Below, piece after piece: positions 1 to 5,045 of a DNA stretch of 5,045 bases (within the stretch, counting starts at the first letter, position 1; every line of letters starts with the position of its first letter). The position numbers and the translations under genes are program-made. The DNA is from Paracoccaceae bacterium (GTDB lineage Bacteria; Pseudomonadota; Alphaproteobacteria; Rhodobacterales; Rhodobacteraceae). Location of the stretch: the NCBI GenBank assembly GCA_023134935.1, contig JAGLUD010000128.1, positions 1-5,045 on the forward strand, given 5' to 3'. Below the pieces are notes generated by a model. That model was not told the DNA's origin. It did no database searches and worked only from the letters and a program-made list of their open reading frames with translations.

Positions 1-27
1 AGAAAGCACAACCAGCTTTCGGCCTGA
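1..27 (+). CDS. C-terminal tail of an upstream gene, possibly a corrinoid (B12-binding) protein
   Basis: Frame 1 is open from the window edge and reads RKHNQLSA followed by TGA at 25-27. Only eight codons are visible, so no domain can be seen. From memory, corrinoid proteins of the MttC/MtbC type in Rhodobacterales often end in a similar Arg-Lys-His-Asn-rich tail, and genes for such proteins are often found directly before DUF1638 genes, which is the arrangement here (9-base gap to the next start). The identification is therefore inference from context and a short tail match. It could equally be a chance open frame or another gene. Confidence 0.4.
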   Translation, partial: RKHNQLSA

Positions 28-36
28 TTATATGCG

Positions 37-675
37 ATGTCCTACACGGATGAACAACTGACAACAGACGGATTGAACGCGGACACTGCGGGTGGTCGCG
101 TTCTTCTGTTGGCGTGTGGGGCGTTGGCGCGTGAAATCCTCGCGTTAATCAAGGTTAACGGCTGGACGCATATGGATTTGCAATGCCTGCCTGCGAATTT
201 GCACCTGACACCCGACAAAATTCCTGACGCGGTTGAGGCTGTCGTGGTTCAGGCCCGCGATAATTACAACGAAATCTTCGTAGTTTATGCAGATTGTGGC
301 ACAGGTGGGTTATTGCAAGCGCGGTGTGATAAACTGGGCGTTCAAATGGCCGAGGGGCCGCATTGCTACAGCTTTTTTGAGGGTAACGAGACCTTCGCAG
401 CCCACGCGGACACCGAATTCACTTCTTTTTACCTAACCGACTTTCTGGTGCGCCAGTTTGATAGTTTCGTGTGGAAACCCATGGGTTTAGATCGATATCC
501 GCAACTACGCGATATGCTTTTCGGGAATTATGAAAAACTGGTTTATCTAGCACAAACCAACCAACCCGACCTCGACAGACTAGCCGAGGAAGCCGCGGAA
601 CGGCTGGGGCTGGTCTATGAGCGCCGATACACCGGTTACGGCGATTTGACCGCTGAGTTAGCTAAATACGCCTAA
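37..675 (+). CDS. DUF1638 domain-containing protein
   Basis: A 212-residue cytosolic-looking protein with no signal peptide or membrane segment. It matches the DUF1638 family by its N-terminal LLLACGALAREI block (residues 23-34), the LPANLH segment (51-56), the YADCGTGG motif (84-91) and GPHCYSFFEG (107-116). The recurrent Cys27, Cys87 and Cys110 with His56 and His109 could bind a metal or cofactor, but this is inference. The family has no established reaction; its genes are often found beside corrinoid-dependent methyltransferase genes (MttB-like methyltransferase, corrinoid protein, methyltetrahydrofolate methyltransferase), so a role in one-carbon or methylamine/betaine metabolism is possible. 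The ATG at 37 is the first possible in-frame start, because a TGA lies in frame at 25-27. No good Shine-Dalgarno is visible, so translation may be coupled to the preceding gene. The 3' end overlaps the convergent dctD by 4 bases. Confidence 0.85.
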   Translation: MSYTDEQLTTDGLNADTAGGRVLLLACGALAREILALIKVNGWTHMDLQCLPANLHLTPDKIPDAVEAVVVQARDNYNEIFVVYADCGTGGLLQARCDKLGVQMAEGPHCYSFFEGNETFAAHADTEFTSFYLTDFLVRQFDSFVWKPMGLDRYPQLRDMLFGNYEKLVYLAQTNQPDLDRLAEEAAERLGLVYERRYTGYGDLTAELAKYA

Positions 676-2003
676 ACATAATCCCCACGGCTGAGGCCAT
701 ATTTCGCCATTTTCTCGTTCAGGGTCCGGCGGGGCAGGGCGAGTTCTCCCATCACCGATGCAACAGATCCACGGTTACGGCGTAGGGCGTTTTCGATCAA
801 CATGCGTTCGAACGCCTCGACGTGTTCCTTTAATGGTTTCTCGCCGGTTTGTTCCGACGGCTCGCGCAACCCTTCGTCGGTCAGCAACGATGCAATGCCA
901 GTTTCACCGCGCCGCGACTGCAACACCGCGCGTTCGGCAAGGTTTTGCAATTGACGGATGTTCCCGGGCCATGCCGCTTGCAGAAGGTTGGCAGCATCCT
1001 GAGCGGTAAGTTCTGGGACATCGCAACCGTAATCTTCCGAAAACAGTTGTAGGAAACGCGTGAACAGAATTAGGACATCTTCACCACGTTCACGAAGGGT
1101 TGGTGCGGCCACCTCCATGCTTGCAAGACGATAGTAGAGGTCTGGGCGCAAGGCTTTCTGGGTTTCCTCGATCGGAATGCCCGAGATCGAGAGGATGCGA
1201 ACGATATTTTCATCGCCGTCCGCATCCATTTTTTCTAACGCGGCCAGCAGACGGCTTTGCACAGTTTCGGATAGCGAATGCACATCTTCCAAACACAAGG
1301 TGCAGGGCGTGCTGGAGGCCATAACGGGGCGGTTTTCCGCGTCAACCGCGGGACCAAATAGACGCGCCAGCATCTCTTCTTCGTTTAAAGCGGTGCAATT
1401 AAGGGAATAAAACGGTTTGCCCTGACGTGAACCGCAGGCATGGATGCCACGCGCGATCAGGCTTTTGCCGGTTCCGGTTTCACCAGTAATCAACACGTTG
1501 GCGTCAGCTTGGGCAAGGTCGAGGATATCTTCGCGCAGCTTTTCGATCTGTGGACTGTTACCCATAATTTTACGGAGCAAAACGGTGCCGTCTGATAGCT
1601 CGCGTCGCAAAGCGCGGTTATCCAGCGTCAGCTTTCGCGCCTCGATCGCATGGCGCGCCAAATCGGCCAAGCGATCGGGGTCAAACGGTTTTTCAACGAA
1701 ATCGTAAGCACCAATTCGCATCGCATCAACGGCCATCTGCACGTCGCCGTGCCCTGTGATCAATATCACGGGCAGGGCTGAATCAACCGTGTGGAGCCGT
1801 TTCAACAACTCCATCCCGTCCATACCGGGCATGCGAATGTCAGACAGAACGATACCCTGAAAATCAGCGCCGAGCGTGGTGATGGCCTCGTTCGCAGTCT
1901 CGAAGCAAACAGTCTTGAAACCGGATAGCTCCAACCATTGACTGATCGACGCCCGCATATCTGCTTCGTCATCGATAATTGCGACTTTTAGTGTTTCAGG
2001 CAT
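672..2003 (-). CDS. dctD: DctD-type response regulator (NtrC family) lacking the GAFTGA motif
   Basis: A 443-residue cytoplasmic response regulator, the usual length for DctD. The receiver domain (about 5-120) has the acidic pocket Asp11/Asp12, phospho-acceptor Asp55 (SDIRMPG), Thr83 and Lys105. The AAA+ domain (about 145-365) has Walker A GETGTGKS (174-181), arginine-finger candidates Arg286 and Arg292 (RPDLYYRL) and the sensor II stretch WPGNIRQL (345-352). A Fis-type helix-turn-helix lies at about 395-438 (GSVASVMGELALPRRTLNEK). Odd points: after LFG (215-217) the GAFTGA loop is absent and the stretch to Walker B is about six residues shorter than I recall for DctD/NtrC. Walker B reads TLCLED (235-240) instead of TLFLDE, and the sensor I region is atypical. 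Family members with GAFTGA activate sigma-54 polymerase; this one probably cannot do so in the normal way. The gene starts 14 bases after dctB on the same strand, behind a good Shine-Dalgarno, so the two form an operon. The dicarboxylate assignment is by family resemblance; the target promoter is not in view. Confidence 0.88.
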   Translation of the reverse strand: MPETLKVAIIDDEADMRASISQWLELSGFKTVCFETANEAITTLGADFQGIVLSDIRMPGMDGMELLKRLHTVDSALPVILITGHGDVQMAVDAMRIGAYDFVEKPFDPDRLADLARHAIEARKLTLDNRALRRELSDGTVLLRKIMGNSPQIEKLREDILDLAQADANVLITGETGTGKSLIARGIHACGSRQGKPFYSLNCTALNEEEMLARLFGPAVDAENRPVMASSTPCTLCLEDVHSLSETVQSRLLAALEKMDADGDENIVRILSISGIPIEETQKALRPDLYYRLASMEVAAPTLRERGEDVLILFTRFLQLFSEDYGCDVPELTAQDAANLLQAAWPGNIRQLQNLAERAVLQSRRGETGIASLLTDEGLREPSEQTGEKPLKEHVEAFERMLIENALRRNRGSVASVMGELALPRRTLNEKMAKYGLSRGDYV

Positions 2004-2008
2004 GCTGA

Positions 2009-2012
2009 CTCC
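2009..2012 (-). promoter_or_regulatory. Ribosome binding site of dctD
   Basis: Read on the minus strand, GGAG sits five bases before the dctD ATG (2003-2001), inside the 14-base dctB-dctD gap. It supports this start and shows that dctD can be translated on its own from the dctBD message. Confidence 0.7.
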
Positions 2013-2017
2013 AATGG

Positions 2018-3748
2018 TTACTGGGCGGGTGCCCGAGGTAATTGTAATTCAAATATCGCCCCGATGGGCGTTGCATTGCGACCAGTTAGTTTGCCGCCCA
2101 TATCGCTGGCAAACCCTGCTGAAATGGCAAGGCCAAGCCCGACACCCTCGCCAGGCTTCTTGGTGGTTGCGAAGGGTTCAAACAGGGTGCTCGCATCCTC
2201 GATTCCGGTGCCGTTATCCTGAATCGTCAAGGATACGGCATCACCGACCGTTAATGTAATCTCGATCCGCTTGTCTTCAATGGGCTTCACCGCATCGAGC
2301 GCGTTTCGCATAAGGTTAACAATAATCTGTTCGATCCGAACCGGATCACCAACGACATCGGCTGGTTGGTCGGGAAAGTTTCGTAGGATATTTACCTGCG
2401 TCTTGCCAAGCTGTGGCGCCATCATCGACAGGGCCGAAGCAACGGAATCGCGCAGATCAACTTTGATCGCGACACCGGTGGTTTTAGTCGCGTGGGATTT
2501 AAGCTGTTTGGTAATCGCACCCATGCGCTCAATAAGATCGTCGATCCGTTGAAAGCTGATCAAAGCTTCCTCGGTTCGGTTTCGTTGCAACAATAGGCGG
2601 GCACCAGCCAAATAGGTCCTCATCGCTGCCAGTGGTTGGTTTAGCTCGTGACTGACAGATGCCGACATTTGGCCCAATGCGGCCAATTTTGACGCTTGTT
2701 CCAAGCTTTGCTCGGCGGTTTCCAGCATTTGTTCGGCGCGTTGGCGTTGTTCTATTTCGCTGGATAAGCGCGTGTTCAGGCGACGCAGTTCTGCGGATTC
2801 GGCTTGAATTTCAGTCGATTTTTGCGTGGTTCTGCGTGAAATCAAATAGAATATCAGTGCAGCTAGCATTGCCAGAATCATCAATTCCAACGCGATAAAT
2901 GCGTTCACACGTGCTTGCGCATCTTCGAGGGACGCAAAATAGCTTAAATCCCAACCAAGGAAGCCAACGCTTGCCTCGCTGACCAGAAGACGTTGGCCGT
3001 TGATGTGGACAAATGACTGTGGGGATTCGTCTTCGGCGCCGAATAAACGCTCGGACGTGGTTGGGCGGTAAGTCGAAGTTAACAAATCTTGTAGGGTGGT
3101 ATCGCGCCACGCGGGTTGCGATGCGAGCAGGATATCGCCAGCAGAATCGGAAAGAACCACGTTTGCACCACTGCGACGCCAGAAGTTTTCCTGTCGTTGA
3201 AGGTCGACCTCAACGACAATCACGCCGATGCTTTCGTCCTCGAACTCGATTTTTCGGGCATAGTAGAACCCGTTGATTTTACCGTCGATCCGCAATGCTT
3301 GAAAGACCGTAGCCTTTTCACGTAGGGCGCGAATGAAAAATCCGGGGCGTTCTTCTTCGACAAAGATGTCACGGGGTTCTGTTGCGGCGACCACCAATCC
3401 GTTGATGTCCATCAGGATGATAGATGCTGCCGAGAGGTCTTCCTTGAACGAGATTAAACGGCTGGATGTTGCGGAGTAGTCACCAGTAATTAGCGCATAA
3501 ATTAACGTTTGGTCACGTGACAACAGCAAAGGTACGTATGCGTTTCTTTGTAGTGTCGCGGAAATCGTGCTGGCATATAGGCCAGCCCTTTGAAGCGATT
3601 TTTCGCGTTGTTCGGTTGTGAACCTGTCTGTCAGAAAACTGGTTGATGCCCAGAGGAGCAGCACAGTCAAAAGCAGGCCTACCCAAACGAGTATCTGGAT
3701 TAACCGTAATTCCGGCAATCGTAACGATGGAAGCTTCGCAGTTTTCAT
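2018..3748 (-). CDS. dctB: DctB-type C4-dicarboxylate sensor histidine kinase
   Basis: A 576-residue inner-membrane histidine kinase, counted from the ATG at 3748. Segments in order: a short basic N-terminus, TM1 (about 17-39), a periplasmic sensor region of about 240 residues consistent with a double PDC/dCACHE fold (about 40-283), TM2 (about 284-304), a charged, heptad-like coiled coil (about 305-352), a HisKA domain with phospho-acceptor His367 in SVSHELNQPLAAMR, and an ATPase domain with N-box NLMRNALDA (478-486), G1 box DNGTGI (511-516), F-box LFEPFATTK (522-530) and G2 box GEGVGLGLAIS (533-543). All kinase motifs are intact. The family senses succinate, malate or fumarate and phosphorylates DctD; the ligand here is inferred. 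The frame stays open upstream to a TTG at 3808, but ATG 3748 is preferred because TM1 then lies at the normal distance from the N-terminus and the extra 20 residues show no family feature. No transporter gene lies in this operon. Confidence 0.88.
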   Translation of the reverse strand: MKTAKLPSLRLPELRLIQILVWVGLLLTVLLLWASTSFLTDRFTTEQREKSLQRAGLYASTISATLQRNAYVPLLLSRDQTLIYALITGDYSATSSRLISFKEDLSAASIILMDINGLVVAATEPRDIFVEEERPGFFIRALREKATVFQALRIDGKINGFYYARKIEFEDESIGVIVVEVDLQRQENFWRRSGANVVLSDSAGDILLASQPAWRDTTLQDLLTSTYRPTTSERLFGAEDESPQSFVHINGQRLLVSEASVGFLGWDLSYFASLEDAQARVNAFIALELMILAMLAALIFYLISRRTTQKSTEIQAESAELRRLNTRLSSEIEQRQRAEQMLETAEQSLEQASKLAALGQMSASVSHELNQPLAAMRTYLAGARLLLQRNRTEEALISFQRIDDLIERMGAITKQLKSHATKTTGVAIKVDLRDSVASALSMMAPQLGKTQVNILRNFPDQPADVVGDPVRIEQIIVNLMRNALDAVKPIEDKRIEITLTVGDAVSLTIQDNGTGIEDASTLFEPFATTKKPGEGVGLGLAISAGFASDMGGKLTGRNATPIGAIFELQLPRAPAQ

Positions 3749-3799
3749 AATTCTAGAAGTAAGGGTTTGGTAACATTCCCTCAAGCATCTTTGATTGGA

Positions 3800-3822
3800 T
3801 ATAGGCAAATAACCGCCCTATA
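3800..3822. repeat. Inverted repeat in the dctB-msrP divergent promoter region
   Basis: TATAGG (3800-3805) and CCTATA (3817-3822) are perfect 6-base inverted arms around an 11-base spacer. The right arm overlaps the candidate -10 box of msrP and the whole repeat overlaps the -24/-12-like element for dctB. It could be an operator for a dimeric regulator. Six-base arms are short, so chance is not excluded. Confidence 0.3.
3804..3819 (-). promoter_or_regulatory. Possible -24/-12 (sigma-54-like) element upstream of dctB
   Basis: On the minus strand AGGGCGGTTATTTGCC has GG and GC exactly ten bases apart, with TT directly before the GC, as in the -24/-12 pattern TGGCACG-N4-TTGC. The middle CAC and the leading T do not match. 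The implied start would lie near 3793, about 45 bases before the dctB ATG. A GG-N10-GC match is expected about once by chance in a region of this size, so this is only a candidate. Confidence 0.2.
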
Positions 3823-3836
3823 GTTCTTGGAAAAGC

Positions 3837-3845
3837 AGGGGGAAG
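3837..3845 (+). promoter_or_regulatory. Ribosome binding site of msrP
   Basis: A purine run AGGGGGAAG, whose GGGGGA core ends five bases before the ATG at 3849, is a strong Shine-Dalgarno. It fixes this start, which also gives the N-terminal sequence expected for MsrP ahead of the twin-arginine signal. Confidence 0.65.
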
Positions 3846-3848
3846 TTA

Positions 3849-4814
3849 ATGATTTATCAAAGAAAGCCCGATTGGCTGATTAGAGAAAACTTGGTGACGA
3901 ACGAAGCTTTGTTCCTTAACCGGCGTAATTTGATGGCCGGAATTGGGGCTGGTGCAGGCTTGGCGTTGCTTGGAAAAGGAGTGAATGCTGCAAATCCTGA
4001 AGTGCCGTTTGAACCTGTTCCTGATATGAATGCTGGCTTCGCAGACGCGGGGCGGCACGTTACAGACGAGGCTATTACCAGCAAATACAACAACTTCTAC
4101 GAATTCGGGTCCAGTAAACGTATTTCGGATGAGGCGCAAAAACTATCTACGGACGACTGGGTGATCGAGATCGATGGGCTTGTCGATAAGCCATTCCAGA
4201 TCGGAGTCGAGGATTTACTGAAACGCACGGGTGTCGAAGAACAGATTTACCGTCACCGCTGTGTCGAGGCATGGTCGATGGTGGTTCCGTGGATCGGATT
4301 CCCGATGGCCAAATTGGTCGAACTGGCGCAACCGCATTCCAGCGCGAAATACATTCGGTTTGAGACGTTTATGGACACGAAAGTCGCTACGGAACAGAAA
4401 GCGGCGTGGTATCCTTGGCCATATGTCGAAGGTTTCACGATGGCAGAGGCGACCAACGATTTGGCGTTTATGGTTGTCGGGGCTTACGGCAAGGTTCTGC
4501 ACAAGCAGTTCGGGGCGCCGTTACGTGTCCATATGCCGTGGAAATTCGGCTTCAAGTCGATCAAATCGATTGTTAAGGTTACGTTTACTAATGAGCGGCC
4601 CGTCGGGTTCTGGGAAAGCCTGCAAGATAAGGAATACGGCTTTTGGGCGAACGTTAACCCCGCAGTCGATCATCCGCGCTGGACACAGGCGACCGAACGG
4701 CCGCTGGATAGCGACGACCGCATTCCAACGCAGATTTTCAACGGATACGGCGCACAGGTCGCGCATTTGTATGACGGGATGGGCGACAGCCTTGGTGACA
4801 GGCTGTGGCGTTAG
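3849..4814 (+). CDS. msrP: MsrP (YedY), periplasmic protein-methionine-sulfoxide reductase, catalytic subunit
   Basis: A 321-residue molybdopterin enzyme that reduces methionine sulfoxide in periplasmic proteins. The N-terminus carries a twin-arginine signal: Arg25-Arg26 in LNRRNLMAG, a hydrophobic stretch rich in Gly and Ala (31-42), and a likely cleavage after VNA (45-47). The mature part is a sulfite-oxidase-type fold with the near-invariant block YRHRCVEAWSMVVPWIGFPM (134-153), where Cys138 should bind molybdenum. Other family blocks are PYVEGFTMAEA (191-201), FGAPLRVHMPWKFGFKSIKSIV (221-242), and YGFWANVNPAVDHPRWTQATER (263-284). Length is close to E. coli MsrP (about 334), and the segment before PYVEG (about 175-190) looks shorter than the E. 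coli form as I recall it. It has its own leader with a strong Shine-Dalgarno and is transcribed divergently from dctB. The membrane haem partner gene msrQ, usually the next gene, is absent: the next gene is purQ on the opposite strand, one base away. Confidence 0.95.
   Translation: MIYQRKPDWLIRENLVTNEALFLNRRNLMAGIGAGAGLALLGKGVNAANPEVPFEPVPDMNAGFADAGRHVTDEAITSKYNNFYEFGSSKRISDEAQKLSTDDWVIEIDGLVDKPFQIGVEDLLKRTGVEEQIYRHRCVEAWSMVVPWIGFPMAKLVELAQPHSSAKYIRFETFMDTKVATEQKAAWYPWPYVEGFTMAEATNDLAFMVVGAYGKVLHKQFGAPLRVHMPWKFGFKSIKSIVKVTFTNERPVGFWESLQDKEYGFWANVNPAVDHPRWTQATERPLDSDDRIPTQIFNGYGAQVAHLYDGMGDSLGDRLWR
4786..4806 (+). terminator. Hairpin at the 3' end of msrP, possible weak terminator
   Basis: ACAGCCT (4786-4792) and AGGCTGT (4800-4806) form a perfect 7-base stem with a 7-base loop, within the last codons of msrP. 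No real T-run follows on either strand (only GTTAGTTTAA after it on the plus strand), so it is not a classic intrinsic terminator. It is the only stable stem I found at this convergent junction, and may serve transcript 3'-end protection or be coincidence. Confidence 0.25.
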
Positions 4815-4815
4815 T

Positions 4816-5045
4816 TTAAGCGGAAACGAGGGCCTCGGCCAAAGACGTGAACATCTTGTTTCCGTCTGTACCACCGAGTTCCGGATCGTTCAGACGTTCA
4901 GGATGTGGCATCATGCCGAGCACACGACGATTTTCCGAAAGAATTCCGGCGATATCAGCCGTCGAACCATTATGGTTATCCGTATAACTGAACGCGATCC
5001 GGTCATCGCCGCGTAGGCGTGCCAAAAGCGCGTCATCAGCGACGT
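4816..5045 (-). CDS. purQ: PurQ, phosphoribosylformylglycinamidine synthase glutaminase subunit (C-terminal part)
   Basis: The gene enters from the right edge and its last 75 codons are visible, ending in TAA at 4818-4816. The 5' part, including the catalytic Cys, lies outside the window. PurQ is the class I glutamine amidotransferase that supplies ammonia to PurL for making FGAM in purine synthesis, together with PurS, in the cytoplasm. The visible part has the family's [13 protein letters not shown] stretch, then GMMPHPER carrying the His (4905-4903) and Glu (4899-4897) of the catalytic triad, then DPELGGTDG near the end. All look normal. The frame is open to the window edge, so no start can be chosen. 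It converges on msrP with a single base between the stop codons. Confidence 0.93.
   Translation of the reverse strand, partial: VADDALLARLRGDDRIAFSYTDNHNGSTADIAGILSENRRVLGMMPHPERLNDPELGGTDGNKMFTSLAEALVSA

Larger units (their letters stand above)
3795..3824 (+). promoter_or_regulatory. Candidate housekeeping promoter of msrP
   Basis: TATAGT (3819-3824) matches five of six bases of the TATAAT -10 box. TTGGAT (3795-3800) is a weak -35 with an 18-base spacer. The implied start near 3831 leaves a short leader ending in the msrP ribosome binding site. It is the best sigma-70-like candidate I found in the divergent region, but the -35 is poor. Confidence 0.35.

Noticed and set aside
32..61. A short out-of-frame ATG reading frame (10 codons including stop) overlapping the DUF1638 start.
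   Set aside because: Too short to support, with no ribosome binding site. The DUF1638 frame begins five bases later and carries family motifs.
633..782. An 11-base direct repeat CGGTTACGGCG at 633-643 and 772-782.
   Set aside because: The copies fall inside the coding regions of two convergent genes. A few repeats of this length are expected by chance in 5 kb, and nothing else supports an element.
2811..3110. A minus-strand open frame of about 99 codons inside dctB.
   Set aside because: It lies wholly inside dctB in another frame of the same strand, with Arg- and Cys-rich composition and no domain. The dctB frame encodes the sensor domain and TM2 here.
3749..3808. A 20-residue N-terminal extension of DctB starting at TTG 3808.
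   Set aside because: It uses a rare start codon with no good ribosome binding site, puts 20 featureless residues ahead of the membrane anchor, and covers most of the only promoter space. ATG 3748 is the better start.
4231..5016. A long plus-strand open frame of 261 codons overlapping msrP and running into purQ.
   Set aside because: Its translation is rich in Arg, Trp and Ser with no recognisable domain. It is an out-of-frame shadow of msrP, whose own frame carries all the family motifs, and of the purQ antisense strand.

Overview
The window reads as a compact, intron-free bacterial chromosome segment. Protein signatures point to an alphaproteobacterium, most likely of the Rhodobacterales/Roseobacter group. 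The pointers are a DUF1638 protein behind what may be the tail of a corrinoid-protein gene, a DctB/DctD-type two-component pair, a Tat-exported MsrP, and PurQ. Base composition looks moderate (about half GC), which would suit a lower-GC marine member. The taxonomic call rests on family knowledge, not on a search.

Layout from left to right. Bases 1-27 hold the last eight codons of a plus-strand gene, possibly a B12-binding corrinoid protein. A DUF1638 gene follows at 37-675 (+). It converges tail to tail, with a 4-base overlap, on a minus-strand two-gene unit: dctB (2018-3748) and then dctD (672-2003), separated by 14 bases. A 100-base divergent intergenic region (3749-3848) separates dctB from msrP (3849-4814, +). 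msrP ends one base from the convergent 3' end of purQ (4816 to beyond 5045, -), which runs off the window. Almost every base is coding, and the only sizeable non-coding stretch is the dctB/msrP divergent promoter region.

How the genes work. DctB is predicted to be a membrane histidine kinase with a periplasmic sensor domain that would sense C4-dicarboxylates or similar acids and phosphorylate DctD at Asp55. DctD has receiver, AAA+ and Fis-type DNA-binding parts, but its AAA+ domain lacks the GAFTGA loop that normally contacts sigma-54, and its Walker B acidic pair is inverted (ED instead of DE). This is the most notable feature of the window: the regulator looks like an enhancer-binding protein that has lost sigma-54 activation, and may work with the housekeeping sigma factor or as a plain DNA-binding switch. 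MsrP is a periplasmic molybdopterin enzyme that repairs oxidised methionines; its usual haem-membrane partner MsrQ is not next to it. DUF1638 is of unknown function. PurQ is a purine-biosynthesis amidotransferase subunit and looks ordinary.

I see no mobile element, CRISPR array, tRNA or rRNA.
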